64,000 nucleotides of DNA from Bermanella sp034110565 (GCA_034110565.1 JAWUYY010000008.1:77788-141787), one strand, 5' to 3'; positions 34,133-43,617 are shown, numbered from the stretch's first letter. Made by a program: numbers and translations. The notes: generated by a model not told the origin, from the letters alone.

Positions 34133-36295
34133 ATGAATAAAGTCACAATCAGTGCATTAGGGCTCTGTGCAAGCCTTGTATGCAGTACTAGCTTAGCCAT
34201 GTCACAAACGCCAACCTCCACACCCCAACCACAAGCTGTAGGTTATAACGGTGACGTTAATGAAATGGCACAACAGTGCTTTTCTATCCAATCACCGAGC
34301 ACCGGTAATTATTTAACAAAATACAGCAAAGGCGGCGCGGTAGATGACGGCCTAGGTTATCACTTTATTAACACACCCAAAGACAACGCTAGCCGCTTCT
34401 TTATGAAGCCCACTGCGTTTGGTAAATATTTAATGACCGATGTCGACGGCCGTTATTTTGCTAGTCATTTACCTGCAGAAATTAGTGCGGGTCGATACGC
34501 TGGGAAATTTTCAGAATGGACCATCAACAAAGAAGACACTGATCGTTACTCATTACATGGCACCGCACTTAATATGAAAGTACGTGCACGTACCAACGCA
34601 GGTACCATGTACTTTTTTGATTTATTAAATCCATTTAACTTTAATAGTGAAAACACCTTCAAACTTATCGCGCAAAACAACTGCACCGATTTCCCAGAAG
34701 TCACCACCAATGTTCAAGGGGATATTAACGCACTTAAAGGTGACATCAACGCGCCTGTACGTGGCTTTGTAGACCCTCACACTCACATAACTTCCTATGA
34801 ATTCATGGGTGGCAAAATGATGGCCGGCAAACCTTTCCATCCATGGGGTGTAGAAGAAGCACTAAAAGACAGTAAAGATGTTCACGGTCCTAATGGATCT
34901 TTGGATTTAATCGGTAACATTTATACCTTTGAAGATCCCAATATGCGTTACGACACACGCGGCTGGCCTGAATTCCCTTGGTGGCCTAACCATAAACAAA
35001 TGAGCCACTCAGGTTATTACTACAAATGGATTGAGCGTGCTTACCTTTCAGGTATGCGCTTAATGGTCACGGACCTTGTAGAAAACGAAGTGCTTTGTAA
35101 TATACAAAAAACCATCAACCCAGCTAGCTGGATCAACCCAAATAGCTGTAACACCATGGACAGCATTCGTTTACAGGTACAACGCCTACATGAAATGCAA
35201 GCCTACATAGACGCGCAAAGCGGCGGCCCTGGTAAAGGTTTCTTCCAACTGGTTGACTCACCTGAACAAGCTCGCCAAGTTATAGCCAATGGTAAAATGG
35301 CAGTATTAATGGGCGTTGAAGCCAGCGAAACCTTCAATTGTGGCCTCAAAGATACTTGTACCATTCACACCATTGAAACTCAGTTAAACGAGCTATATGA
35401 CCTAGGTGTTCGTACCATATTCCCAACGCATAAATTTGATAACAAGCTAGGTGGCTCTGCCGTTGAAGACGGCATTATGAATCTAGGGCAGTTTTTAGCA
35501 GGTGGGCGCTTCTTTGAAACCAAAGAATGCGATGATCACACTAAAGGCCAAAACTTCACATCAGGCTTTCCTATCATTGGGCAAGTACCAGTACTCAGTG
35601 GCATCCTTAACGGTATCGGTTTGAACCCCGTTTACGATGAAGGCATCGAGCACTGCAACCAACATGGCATCACAGAGTTAGGCGTGTACTTGGTAAACCG
35701 CATGATAGATAAAAACATGCTGATCGAACTTGATCACATGAGTAATGAAACCGCGACCGCCACTATGGATATCGTAGAAGCGCGTAATTACTCAGGTGTT
35801 GTCACATCACACAGCTGGATGCGTGATGCTAAGAATGATCAGGTGCATAACAACACTCGCCGTTTAATTGAAGCCGGTGGTTTCAGTACGCCTTACAACG
35901 TAGAAGCCAATTCACTCACTGATCGTATCAGCCGATACCTAGACATTGTAGAGCAAACCCCTTACCTAAACGGCGTGGGTTTTGCGACAGACATGAGTGG
36001 ATTAGGTGGCCAAGCTGGCCCACGCTATGACACGAATACCGACCCACTTGAATATCCATACACATCCGAATTTGGTTTTGTATTCAATAAACAAGTATCT
36101 GGTAATCGCGTCTTTGACCTCAATACTGATGGTATTGCCCACTACGGTTTAGTCGCCGATCACTTACAGGATATTCGTGAGCAAGCGCCACAACGTATTT
36201 ATGAATCTGTGATGAACTCAGCCGAAGCGTATTTACAAATGTGGGAACGTGCAGAAAGTAGCACCAACTCCGCTCACTATGATCCATTAAATTAA
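34133..36295 (+). CDS. Secreted metal-dependent hydrolase, peptidase M19 (membrane dipeptidase)-like
   Basis: The 720-residue protein has a signal peptide (ALGLCASLVCSTSLAMS). An N-terminal beta-rich domain of about 160 residues follows (CFSIQSPSTGNYLTKYS), perhaps trefoil-like. The catalytic domain resembles M19/amidohydrolase barrels, with metal ligands in order: HxH in GFVDPHTHITS, Glu in VLMGVEASET, His in LIELDHMSNE, His in VVTSHSWMRD, and a late Asp in GVGFATDMSG. The usual M19 family is 320-400 residues, so this is a much larger variant with insertions (about 250-330 and 480-540). The substrate is unknown. It probably acts in the periplasm or outside the cell. A terminator follows. Confidence 0.8.
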   Translation: MNKVTISALGLCASLVCSTSLAMSQTPTSTPQPQAVGYNGDVNEMAQQCFSIQSPSTGNYLTKYSKGGAVDDGLGYHFINTPKDNASRFFMKPTAFGKYLMTDVDGRYFASHLPAEISAGRYAGKFSEWTINKEDTDRYSLHGTALNMKVRARTNAGTMYFFDLLNPFNFNSENTFKLIAQNNCTDFPEVTTNVQGDINALKGDINAPVRGFVDPHTHITSYEFMGGKMMAGKPFHPWGVEEALKDSKDVHGPNGSLDLIGNIYTFEDPNMRYDTRGWPEFPWWPNHKQMSHSGYYYKWIERAYLSGMRLMVTDLVENEVLCNIQKTINPASWINPNSCNTMDSIRLQVQRLHEMQAYIDAQSGGPGKGFFQLVDSPEQARQVIANGKMAVLMGVEASETFNCGLKDTCTIHTIETQLNELYDLGVRTIFPTHKFDNKLGGSAVEDGIMNLGQFLAGGRFFETKECDDHTKGQNFTSGFPIIGQVPVLSGILNGIGLNPVYDEGIEHCNQHGITELGVYLVNRMIDKNMLIELDHMSNETATATMDIVEARNYSGVVTSHSWMRDAKNDQVHNNTRRLIEAGGFSTPYNVEANSLTDRISRYLDIVEQTPYLNGVGFATDMSGLGGQAGPRYDTNTDPLEYPYTSEFGFVFNKQVSGNRVFDLNTDGIAHYGLVADHLQDIREQAPQRIYESVMNSAEAYLQMWERAESSTNSAHYDPLN

Positions 36296-36324
36296 CATTC
36301 AAGTTTAAATTTAAGTAGAATATA

Positions 36325-36350
36325 AAAAGGCGCTCATTGAGCGCCTTTTT
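36325..36350. terminator. Terminator after the M19-like gene
   Basis: AAAAAGGCGCTC, loop ATT, GAGCGCCTTTTT. Confidence 0.92.
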
Positions 36351-36419
36351 ATTGAATTGTCGAAGCAACTTTCTTACTATCTATTCATCTTAAAAATATT
36401 TAATAATAAAGGTCTTATC

Positions 36420-36749
36420 GTGCAACGGATTACAGTCATCATTTTAATTGTTGGCCTTAAAATCAGGTGCACATGCAGTAATCGCAGTTGATCGTCGTAT
36501 TTCACCCCGTCAATCAGGTTTAATATTTGATTCGAAAAAAATAATTATAATGCAATCACATACCAAGGAACGGCTATACGCCTTACCAATTTAGATGCCT
36601 TACCTGACCATATTAAAGTACATATCAATTCATCAGCTTATCAATCACAACAAGTCGTCAGAGACAATCAGAAAAAACGATCCAATGGTATTATGTTTGA
36701 GCTTTTTTTATCTCTCGCCATTGGTATTGCTTACCTAGTATCGTTATAG
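36420..36749 (+). pseudogene. Broken small gene (two apparent frameshifts)
   Basis: A GTG at 36420 with AAAGG seven bases upstream opens a hydrophobic start (QRITVIILIVG). The frame soon stops, but shifting near 36445-36455 gives LLALKSGAHAVIAVDRRISP continuing to QSGLIFD. Shifting again at the A-run near 36534-36541 gives FEKNNYNAITYQGTAIRL on to a C-terminal hydrophobic stretch (MFELFLSLAIGIAYLVSL) and TAG at 36749. Joined, the pieces make one protein of about 108 residues with a membrane helix at each end. Both shifts fall at homopolymers, so sequencing error is possible. The family was not recognised. Confidence 0.5.
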
Positions 36750-36863
36750 GATTAGAAGCCAAGTCCTATTCGTTGAGCTTAACGAGGCTAACTTTCTGAA
36801 GGTCTAAAGAAAATTGTGACAAGATTTAACTGACAAACTATTACACTAAGCTTGATAAATTAA

Positions 36864-36896
36864 AGCTCTAACGAATAAATCCATTAGAGCTTTTTT
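36864..36896. terminator. Hairpin terminator between the broken gene and the antiporter gene
   Basis: AGCTCTAA (36864-36871) pairs with TTAGAGCT (36884-36891), followed by TTTTT. The A-rich left flank allows use from both sides. Confidence 0.8.
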
Positions 36897-36920
36897 AATA
36901 TCAATACTATATACGCTGAA

Positions 36921-38639
36921 TTACTTCAAATCGACTTTTAAGCCAATCATAACGATACTATCCCCTTCTGTACGTCGAATAGTCAATCTTAACGCTCCAA
37001 CTTTTATGCGGTCACCCACAACTGGGTGTTTACCTAAACGGGCTTTCAGTAATTCTTCTACGGTGCCTGTTTCATCTATTTTCACACCGTACACAAATGC
37101 TAGCTCAGTAATTGACGCATCTGGGTTAATAATAAATTCACCAAAGAAGTTACTCATGGCTAACTGACTTTGTTGATCTTGGTGTGCAAATGACAATGCT
37201 GCATCATCTATATCATCTGTGCGCATCATTAACCAAATATGATCACCCACTTCTATTTTTGTATTTTTTTCAACAGGTAACCATTTCTTATTCCGTACTT
37301 GTGCCACCCATTTAGGGTAACTATGCCAACTTTGAATAGGATTAAAGTTAGCCGCATGCACAGGTGAGCCTTCTTCAACAACAAATTCAGCCACTTCCAA
37401 AGAATGATCTAGCTTATTAATTAATGAATAGCTATGTCTTGGTGCCGGTGCATGTGGAATCACCACTTTCAACCAGCGGGCCATAGGCGCAACCGTTGCG
37501 CCTTGCACTAATAAAGAAATTAAAACAATCATAAAGGTAATATCAAAAACTTCACGAGCCCCTTCAATACCCGCCATAACAGGATACAAAGCCAGCACAA
37601 TAGGTACTGCACCTCTTAACCCAACCCAGCTAATGAAAACACGTTCTTGCCAGCGAAAACGAAATGGTAATAAACAAACCATAACCGCCAGCGGTCTTGC
37701 TACTAGTATTAAGAAAAATGCGATCGTAACGGATACGATTAAATAATCCATTACATGAGATGGTGTCACCAACAAACCAAGAATTAAAAACATCCCCGCC
37801 TGTGCAAGCCAAGCTAAGCCATCCATTACCTGTGAAACGGATTCAGATGGTTTGCTATTAGCATTACCAATTTTCAGACCCAATAAATAAATGGCTAAGA
37901 AACCACTGCCACCTAATAAATTAGTACCTGCAAAGACCACCATGCCAAAAGCAAAAATCAGTAATGCAAATAAACCGTCCCCTAAATGAATACGAGCAAG
38001 TAAGCTTGATAATAAATAACCGCCAACTAAACCGCCTATCGCGCCAAAGCCAAACTGCTGTAGAAATAACGATCCAAATGCGTAAAAAGAAGTGGTCTGA
38101 GTTACATCAACACTTAGCTGTACTAACACAATAACCAATAAAATTGCCATAGGGTCGTTCGCCCCAGACTCTATTTCTAATGTGCCACCCACTCGCTCGT
38201 TTAATTTAATGCCACTGTTACGCAACACATTAAATACTGCAGCCGCATCGGTTGAACCGACAATCGCGCCTAATAAAAGTCCGTACTGCCAAGGAATGTC
38301 CATCATCCATACGGCAAAAGCACCAACACTTCCTGCCGTTATTATTACACCCAGTGTCGCCAATGTAGTAGAAGGCCACAAAGCAGAGCGGAATGTGCTG
38401 ACCTTAGTGCGCATCCCGCCATCTAACAAAATCACCGCTAAAGAAGCATTACCAACTAAAAATGCTAATTCAAAATCATCGAATAAAATACCGCCAATAC
38501 CGTCCTCACCCGCTAACATACCAACGGCCAAAAACAATAATAAAAAAGGGAAGCCGATCCGTGCTGTTAACGACCCGGCAATAATACCTGTCAACAACAA
38601 AATGCCTGCAATCATAAGAAAGGTATTGGTATCAGTCAT
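36921..38639 (-). CDS. nhaP2: K+/H+ antiporter NhaP2/CvrA-type (CPA1 family)
   Basis: The 572-residue protein has about 12 membrane helices in residues 1-395, with the CPA1 signature around GAIVGSTDAAAVFNVLRNSG (the conserved Asp pair region) and LEIESGANDPMAI. A cytoplasmic TrkA-C-like segment follows (about 400-480, EGSPVHAANF), then a CorC/HlyC-like C-terminal domain (about 490-572). This layout is that of NhaP2, which exports K+ in exchange for protons. It stands alone; a terminator follows at 36864-36896. Confidence 0.9.
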   Translation of the reverse strand: MTDTNTFLMIAGILLLTGIIAGSLTARIGFPFLLLFLAVGMLAGEDGIGGILFDDFELAFLVGNASLAVILLDGGMRTKVSTFRSALWPSTTLATLGVIITAGSVGAFAVWMMDIPWQYGLLLGAIVGSTDAAAVFNVLRNSGIKLNERVGGTLEIESGANDPMAILLVIVLVQLSVDVTQTTSFYAFGSLFLQQFGFGAIGGLVGGYLLSSLLARIHLGDGLFALLIFAFGMVVFAGTNLLGGSGFLAIYLLGLKIGNANSKPSESVSQVMDGLAWLAQAGMFLILGLLVTPSHVMDYLIVSVTIAFFLILVARPLAVMVCLLPFRFRWQERVFISWVGLRGAVPIVLALYPVMAGIEGAREVFDITFMIVLISLLVQGATVAPMARWLKVVIPHAPAPRHSYSLINKLDHSLEVAEFVVEEGSPVHAANFNPIQSWHSYPKWVAQVRNKKWLPVEKNTKIEVGDHIWLMMRTDDIDDAALSFAHQDQQSQLAMSNFFGEFIINPDASITELAFVYGVKIDETGTVEELLKARLGKHPVVGDRIKVGALRLTIRRTEGDSIVMIGLKVDLK

Positions 38640-38841
38640 ATCAAAGTAGGCTATCCATGTGGATTAAAACGTAGAGGTAGGTTCGCAATTTATAAACATA
38701 GGTACACATCGTAAACATTAAATTGCTTATTCTTTTTACCATAAACAGGCAAAAACTGCAATTTTAAACCCGTCAAAAGGATTAGATTGGAGATGAGAAA
38801 TAGATAAAAAAACAAAGGCTAAATACGTAAGAATAAAGCTC

Positions 38842-38877
38842 AAAAAAAGTAGCCAGACATTGGCTGACTACTTTTTT
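38842..38877 (-). terminator. Terminator after the alcohol dehydrogenase gene
   Basis: AAAAAAGTAG...CTACTTTTTT with an imperfect inner CCA/TGG stem, just beyond the dehydrogenase stop at 38887 (minus strand). Confidence 0.75.
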
Positions 38878-38886
38878 ATGACTCCA

Positions 38887-39891
38887 TTATTTAAACTTCA
38901 CCACCGCGCGGTAGCGAGCCTTACCTTCACGTACATGGTCGATAGCATTATTAATTTTATCTTTATCAAACAATTCAATTTTTGGCTCAATACCATGGCG
39001 CACCGCAAACTCTAGCATCTGTGCAATCACCGCAGGACTACCTACAGGGCTTGACGATACGCTGCGCTGAGCGAGCATCATCGGAAAAATACTTAAGCTA
39101 AGTGGTTCAAGTATTGCGCCCACAAAATGCAAACGCCCTTTAGCACGTAACGTCGTCATATAAGCATTCCAATTAAGCGACACATTCACTGTCGAAATGA
39201 TCATATCAAAACTGCCGGCGGCCCCTTCAAGTTGTGCTTCATCTTTTGAATTAAGTGTTTTGTGCGCACCCAATGCCAAGGCTTCTTTTTCTTTATCTGG
39301 ATTAGACGTAAACGCGGTCACCTCACAGCCCCAAGCGTTCAAAAACTGTAACGCCATGTGACCTAGGCCACCGATACCAATCACAGCAACACGAGCAGTA
39401 GGTTTTAAGTCAAACTGCACCATGGGGTTATAAACCGTCACGCCACCACAAAATAATGGTCCGGCATAACTCATATCCATTTCATCTGGCAGTTTCACTA
39501 CCGCTGTACTTTGTGCGCGTACCTTGTCGGCAAAACCGCCGTGACGGCCAACAATGGTCTTAGCCGAGCTATTACATAAATTATGATCACCTGTCATACA
39601 GCTCTCGCAGTGATTGCAGTATCCACTCTGCCAACCTAATCCCACGCGATCACCCGCTTTTAAGTGCGTCACATTTCGACCGACTTGACTCACCACACCA
39701 GCAACTTCATGGCCTGCCACAAGAGGGTATTGAGTAAAGCCCCACTCGTTATCAAGCATGCTCACATCACTGTGGCACACGCCGCAATAATGCACATCGA
39801 TTTCAACATCTTGATCACCTAGCTCACCAGGGTCGTACTGAAATGGCTCTAACGGCCCTTTGGCTTGATTCGCTGCATACGCATTAATCAT
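38887..39891 (-). CDS. Zinc-dependent NAD(P) alcohol dehydrogenase (cinnamyl/YahK type)
   Basis: A medium-chain dehydrogenase: catalytic zinc Cys in YCGVCHSDV, GHEVAGVV motif with the second ligand, structural zinc cysteines in CNHCESCMTGDHNLC, and the cofactor motif GIGGLGHMALQF. The order matches the YahK/cinnamyl-alcohol branch, which reduces aldehydes with NADPH. I chose the ATG at 39891, which has AGGAG five bases upstream. The longest frame adds 12 residues that do not look conserved. The product has 334 residues. Confidence 0.92.
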   Translation of the reverse strand: MINAYAANQAKGPLEPFQYDPGELGDQDVEIDVHYCGVCHSDVSMLDNEWGFTQYPLVAGHEVAGVVSQVGRNVTHLKAGDRVGLGWQSGYCNHCESCMTGDHNLCNSSAKTIVGRHGGFADKVRAQSTAVVKLPDEMDMSYAGPLFCGGVTVYNPMVQFDLKPTARVAVIGIGGLGHMALQFLNAWGCEVTAFTSNPDKEKEALALGAHKTLNSKDEAQLEGAAGSFDMIISTVNVSLNWNAYMTTLRAKGRLHFVGAILEPLSLSIFPMMLAQRSVSSSPVGSPAVIAQMLEFAVRHGIEPKIELFDKDKINNAIDHVREGKARYRAVVKFK

Positions 39892-40145
39892 GGTGACTCC
39901 TAATTTTGTTATTAAAACCTGCCCCATTAAAACCTCATGTAAGGAAAGTGGCTATAGCGGCATATCGAACGAGCTGTTGCACAAAGCATAGCGCTTAAAC
40001 CCCTGCTAGGGTGTAAAATGACCGCCTAATTGAATTACCCTTGTTAGACAATCGCCAAAAGCCAGCCTATTTAGCCTTCTATGTTAGATATGCTCACCAC
40101 TTTTGCGGTTTTCTGGTAGAATTCGCGCAAAATTTATACTGGTAT

Positions 40146-41495
40146 TTGACCTTGTTTACATCGTTTGATCTGCAACCCCCGTTATTAAAAGCTATTGAAG
40201 CATTAAGCTTTAAAACCCCAACCCCTGTACAGGTTCAGGCAATTCCTGATGCCCTACAGCACAAAGACCTTATGGTCTGTGCACAAACAGGTAGTGGTAA
40301 AAGTGCCGCCTTCTTATTACCCATCCTTAACCAGCTTATTACCCAGCCGGCCCCTAATTCAAAAACTCGGGCCTTGGTATTAGTACCTACTCGTGAATTG
40401 GCTCGTCAGTTATTAAAACAAACCGAAGCCTTGGCTAAATTCAGTCAAATTCAGGTAGCTGCAATTACCGGTGGCCAAGAGTTTAAATTCCAAGCTGCTT
40501 TGTTTCGTAAAAACCCAGAGATTATCATCGCCACGCCTGGTCGATTAATTGAGCACATGGGCAAAAGCGAACACCTACTTGAAGACGTAGAAGTCTTGGT
40601 ATTGGATGAAGCAGACCGCATGCTTGATATGGGGTTCTCTGAAGATGTGCTTAACATTGCTAGTCAATGTAACCGCCCTGAACGCCAAACCATGCTGTTT
40701 TCGGCCACGCTCAAGCAACGCGGCATGCATGACATTATTAAAACCGTATTGAACGAGCCAAAAAACATATTGGTAGATAACTTCAAGGGCGAACATGAAA
40801 ACATAGCCCAAGAAGTGATGCTCGGTGATGACGATAAACACAAGCAACGTTTATTAACCTGGTTACTTTCCAACAGAACCTTTCGCCAAGCCATTATTTT
40901 TGTAAACACCAAAGTAAAAGCTCAAAGCCTTTATCACGTATTGGAATACCACAATATTAATGCCGCCGTTTTACAAGGTGACATGACCCAAGACGAACGC
41001 AACCATGTGATGACGCGTATGAAACAAGGCACATTTGATGTATTGGTCGCCACCGATGTTGCGGCACGTGGCCTTGATGTTAAACAAATCGACTTAGTAG
41101 TGAACTTTGACATGCCCCGCAGCGGTGATGACTATGTTCACCGCATTGGTCGAACAGGTCGTGCAGGCGAAAATGGGTTAGCCATTTCTTTAGTTGATCA
41201 CACCGAGTGGAATTTAAAGTGTGCCATCGAGCGTTATCTGCGCATTGAAATGACACCGAAAAAAGCCAAGGGATTAGAGGGCAAATACAAAGGTCCTAAA
41301 AACATGAAATCCAACGGTAAGCCTGTTGGTAAAAAACCAGATAAGAAAAAAGACAACAAGAAATCCACTGCTAAAAAAGCAGGGAAGAAACCAACGGGAC
41401 AAAAGTCAGGGATTAAAAAACCGGCCACTAAAAAACCTGCTACACCACGCTTTGGTGATGGTAGTGCGCCGTTTAAGCCTAAGCCCAGCGCCTAA
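40146..41495 (+). CDS. rhlE: DEAD-box RNA helicase RhlE
   Basis: All helicase motifs are seen: Q-motif (FKTPTPVQVQAIPDAL), I (AQTGSGKS), Ia (PTRELARQ), II (DEAD in VLDEADRMLDMGFSEDV), III (SATL), V (VATDVAARGLD) and VI (HRIGRTGRAG). The C-terminal tail is Lys-rich and low-complexity (KKPDKKKDNKKSTAKK), as in RhlE proteins acting on ribosomes and mRNA decay. The start is unclear: there is no ATG in the N-terminal region. The longest frame starts with TTG at 40041 but its first 35 residues look unlike the family. I prefer a TTG at 40146 just before FTSFDLQPPLL. Confidence 0.9.
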   Translation: MTLFTSFDLQPPLLKAIEALSFKTPTPVQVQAIPDALQHKDLMVCAQTGSGKSAAFLLPILNQLITQPAPNSKTRALVLVPTRELARQLLKQTEALAKFSQIQVAAITGGQEFKFQAALFRKNPEIIIATPGRLIEHMGKSEHLLEDVEVLVLDEADRMLDMGFSEDVLNIASQCNRPERQTMLFSATLKQRGMHDIIKTVLNEPKNILVDNFKGEHENIAQEVMLGDDDKHKQRLLTWLLSNRTFRQAIIFVNTKVKAQSLYHVLEYHNINAAVLQGDMTQDERNHVMTRMKQGTFDVLVATDVAARGLDVKQIDLVVNFDMPRSGDDYVHRIGRTGRAGENGLAISLVDHTEWNLKCAIERYLRIEMTPKKAKGLEGKYKGPKNMKSNGKPVGKKPDKKKDNKKSTAKKAGKKPTGQKSGIKKPATKKPATPRFGDGSAPFKPKPSA

Positions 41496-41554
41496 GCCCA
41501 GCGCCTAAGCTTGCGCTTAACCCCTAAATCTTTTTACTAACAGTAAGGCTTGAT

Positions 41555-41974
41555 ATGAAATATTTCTGGATGACCGTACGCTTTGTATTAGCACAAATTA
41601 TTTTGTTGGCCGATTTTTGTTATCGCCCTGCAGGCGTAAAGCGCAGTAAGGCAAAGCAAGCTCAGTTAGATGAACAATGCCAGCAACTGGCCTTGTATCA
41701 ATATGCAGCGTGCCCGTTTTGTGTCAAAGTTCGCTGGTCTATGAAGCGCAACAATATGAAAATCGCACTGCGTGATGCAAAGCGTAATGAAGAATATGCA
41801 TACGAACTAGAAAACCAAGGCGGTAAATTAAAAGTCCCTTGTTTGAAAATCACTCATCTTGATGGCTCAAGTCAGTGGATGTATGAGTCAAAAGATATTA
41901 TTGCTTATTTGCAGAACATCGCAGATGGTCACACTCGTATTGAGTTAGAACCTAGTCTAGCTAAAGCAAGCTAA
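41555..41974 (+). CDS. Glutaredoxin-like thiol protein with N-terminal membrane anchor
   Basis: The 139-residue product begins with a hydrophobic segment (WMTVRFVLAQIILLADFCYR). A glutaredoxin/GST-N fold follows: YAACPFCVKVRWSMKRNN holds the CPFC active site, KLKVPCLKI the cis-Pro region, and MYESKDIIAYL the last helix. It probably reduces disulfides or acts as a GST-like protein at the membrane; the substrate is unknown. It lies 60 bases after rhlE. Confidence 0.85.
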   Translation: MKYFWMTVRFVLAQIILLADFCYRPAGVKRSKAKQAQLDEQCQQLALYQYAACPFCVKVRWSMKRNNMKIALRDAKRNEEYAYELENQGGKLKVPCLKITHLDGSSQWMYESKDIIAYLQNIADGHTRIELEPSLAKAS

Positions 41975-41989
41975 TCTACTGAATTTGAA

Positions 41990-42007
41990 TACCCGCCTTC
42001 GCGGGTA
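41990..42007. repeat. REP-like hairpin
   Basis: TACCCGCCTTCGCGGGTA followed by TGACG. Short hairpins of this form recur in many gammaproteobacterial genomes as intergenic repeats; only one copy is seen in this window. It may also end the glutaredoxin transcript. Confidence 0.55.
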
Positions 42008-42020
42008 TGACGTGATCGAG

Positions 42021-42118
42021 ACTAAAACCATCTATCTCAAACTAACACTTTCTCTAAACTTTAAACCGTCTGTCGCAAACTAAAACTGTCTTACCCAGGT
42101 TTAAAGCGTCTCTCCCAC
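42021..42118. repeat. Degenerate ~20-bp tandem repeat
   Basis: Five imperfect units follow one another: 42021-42040, 42041-42057, 42058-42078, 42079-42098 and 42099-42118. They share a pattern of ACTaAAAC, then nGTCT, then a C/T-rich end. Unit lengths are 20, 17, 21, 20 and 20. There is no coding frame across it. It is bracketed by two perfect hairpins. Confidence 0.5.
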
Positions 42119-42129
42119 GTAGGTGGGAG
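42112..42129. repeat. Perfect inverted repeat
   Basis: CTCCCAC, loop GTAG, GTGGGAG. It closes the tandem-repeat block on the right. The remaining bases up to 42298 are AT-rich and hold the presumed promoter of the FadL-type gene. Confidence 0.6.
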
Positions 42130-42298
42130 TCAACAATCCTTTGTCTCTAAACCTACAAATGAACACTCTCCATACTCTCAAAAAATCCCAACCACACATC
42201 CAATATTCATATTAGTTATATAAACCTAATACTATATTATTGGATTGACTAAAAAAGATTCAGGATAATGCGCCCATATTAAATTAGGGGTTGCCGCC

Positions 42299-43543
42299 AT
42301 GAACATCAAATCTGTTTTTGCACTTTCTTTATTAAGCGTCACTATTAGCGCTCAAGCTACCAATGGGTATTTCCGTCTAGGTTACGGACAAAACAGCATC
42401 GCAATGGGGGGAACTGGTACTGCGCTAGCCCAAGATGGCCTAGCGGGTGCAATTAACCCTGCCACATTATTTTCAGTAAAAGATGATGTGACATTAGCGC
42501 TCAGTGTATTTAATCCACAACGTGAATTCACCGTCACAGGGGCAAGCCCCAGCGATGCACAAATAGGCGAATTCCCTCTGGCACCGGGTAATACACAGTC
42601 CGACAGCGAATATTTTTTAGTCCCCTCTTTTGCTTATAAACATGACATCAACTCAGACCTTGTGATGAGTTTGAGTGTGTATGGCAACGGCGGTATGAAC
42701 ACAGATTACAACAGTTCCGTATTTGGCGCAGGGGAGACAGGCGTCGATTTAAGCCAAGTCTTTTTCAATGCCGCATTTGCCTATCGTTTAACGCCGTCTA
42801 CTCAAATCGGTGTAGCACCTATTATTGGCGTACAAAGCTTTGAAGCACGAGGCGTATCCAGTTTTGCTAACTTCTCCCAAGACGCGAGCAAGCTTTCTAA
42901 TAACGGGCATGACACGGTATTGGGTTACGGTGCGCGCGTGGGTATTGCCCATCAATTAACCAGCAATATTGCTTTGGGTGCCAGTTATCAAACAGAAATT
43001 AATTTTGCTGAATTTGATGACTACTCAGGCTTATTTGCCCAAAGCGGCGATTTTGACGTGCCCTCTACTTATAACCTGGGTGCTGCATACGATAACGCCA
43101 ACTTCACCGTCGCCCTTGATTATCAAGTGATTAACTATTCAGACATAGCCTCTGTGGCCAATCCATTACTGCCGAATATCATGACGACTCAGCTAGGTTC
43201 AAATACTGGCGCAGGTTTTGGTTGGAACGATATGGAAATTGTCAAACTAGGTGTTGCAGTGAAAGGTAATAATCAAAACACTTTTCGTGCGGGTGTGAGT
43301 TATGGCGAACAACCCATTGATCGCAGCGAAGTGTTGTTCAACATACTAGCGCCTGGCGTACAAGAATGGCACTACACCGCCGGTTATGAATTTAACCTAG
43401 ACAGTGAAACCAATTACGCAGTGAGCTTTTCATATTCACCCTCTAAGTCAGTGAAAGGACTTAACCCGCTTTATCAAAGCCAAGAGCAATACATTGAAAT
43501 CGAAATGGAACAGTATGAAGTAACCTTCGCCGTATCATTTTGA
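42299..43543 (+). CDS. FadL/OmpP1-family outer-membrane transport protein
   Basis: The 414-residue protein has a signal peptide (FALSLLSVTISAQA) followed directly by the FadL N-terminal hatch (TNGYFRLGYGQNSIAMGGTG) and the conserved AINPATL segment. Barrel strands run to the C-terminal Phe (YEVTFAVSF). FadL-type channels take up fatty acids, aromatics or hydrocarbons; the substrate is not readable here. It is a single transcription unit with a strong terminator. Confidence 0.92.
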   Translation: MNIKSVFALSLLSVTISAQATNGYFRLGYGQNSIAMGGTGTALAQDGLAGAINPATLFSVKDDVTLALSVFNPQREFTVTGASPSDAQIGEFPLAPGNTQSDSEYFLVPSFAYKHDINSDLVMSLSVYGNGGMNTDYNSSVFGAGETGVDLSQVFFNAAFAYRLTPSTQIGVAPIIGVQSFEARGVSSFANFSQDASKLSNNGHDTVLGYGARVGIAHQLTSNIALGASYQTEINFAEFDDYSGLFAQSGDFDVPSTYNLGAAYDNANFTVALDYQVINYSDIASVANPLLPNIMTTQLGSNTGAGFGWNDMEIVKLGVAVKGNNQNTFRAGVSYGEQPIDRSEVLFNILAPGVQEWHYTAGYEFNLDSETNYAVSFSYSPSKSVKGLNPLYQSQEQYIEIEMEQYEVTFAVSF

Positions 43544-43562
43544 TCTAACTGATTCATCGAAA

Positions 43563-43604
43563 TAAAAAAATACCATGGTCATTCACATGACCATGGCATT
43601 TTTA
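43563..43604. terminator. Bidirectional terminator
   Basis: CCATGGTCAT, loop TCAC, ATGACCATGG, with A-run before and T-rich sequence after. It lies between convergent fadL-type and FKBP genes. Confidence 0.88.
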
Positions 43605-43617
43605 TTTTTCTTCGAGA

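Noticed and set aside
34030..34221. 63-residue minus-strand frame over the start of the M19-like gene
   Set aside because: It overlaps the signal peptide coding region, lacks a ribosome site and has no recognisable domain.
42021..42118. CRISPR-like reading of the repeat block
   Set aside because: Units are adjacent, imperfect and of varying length, with no unique spacers and no cas genes nearby.
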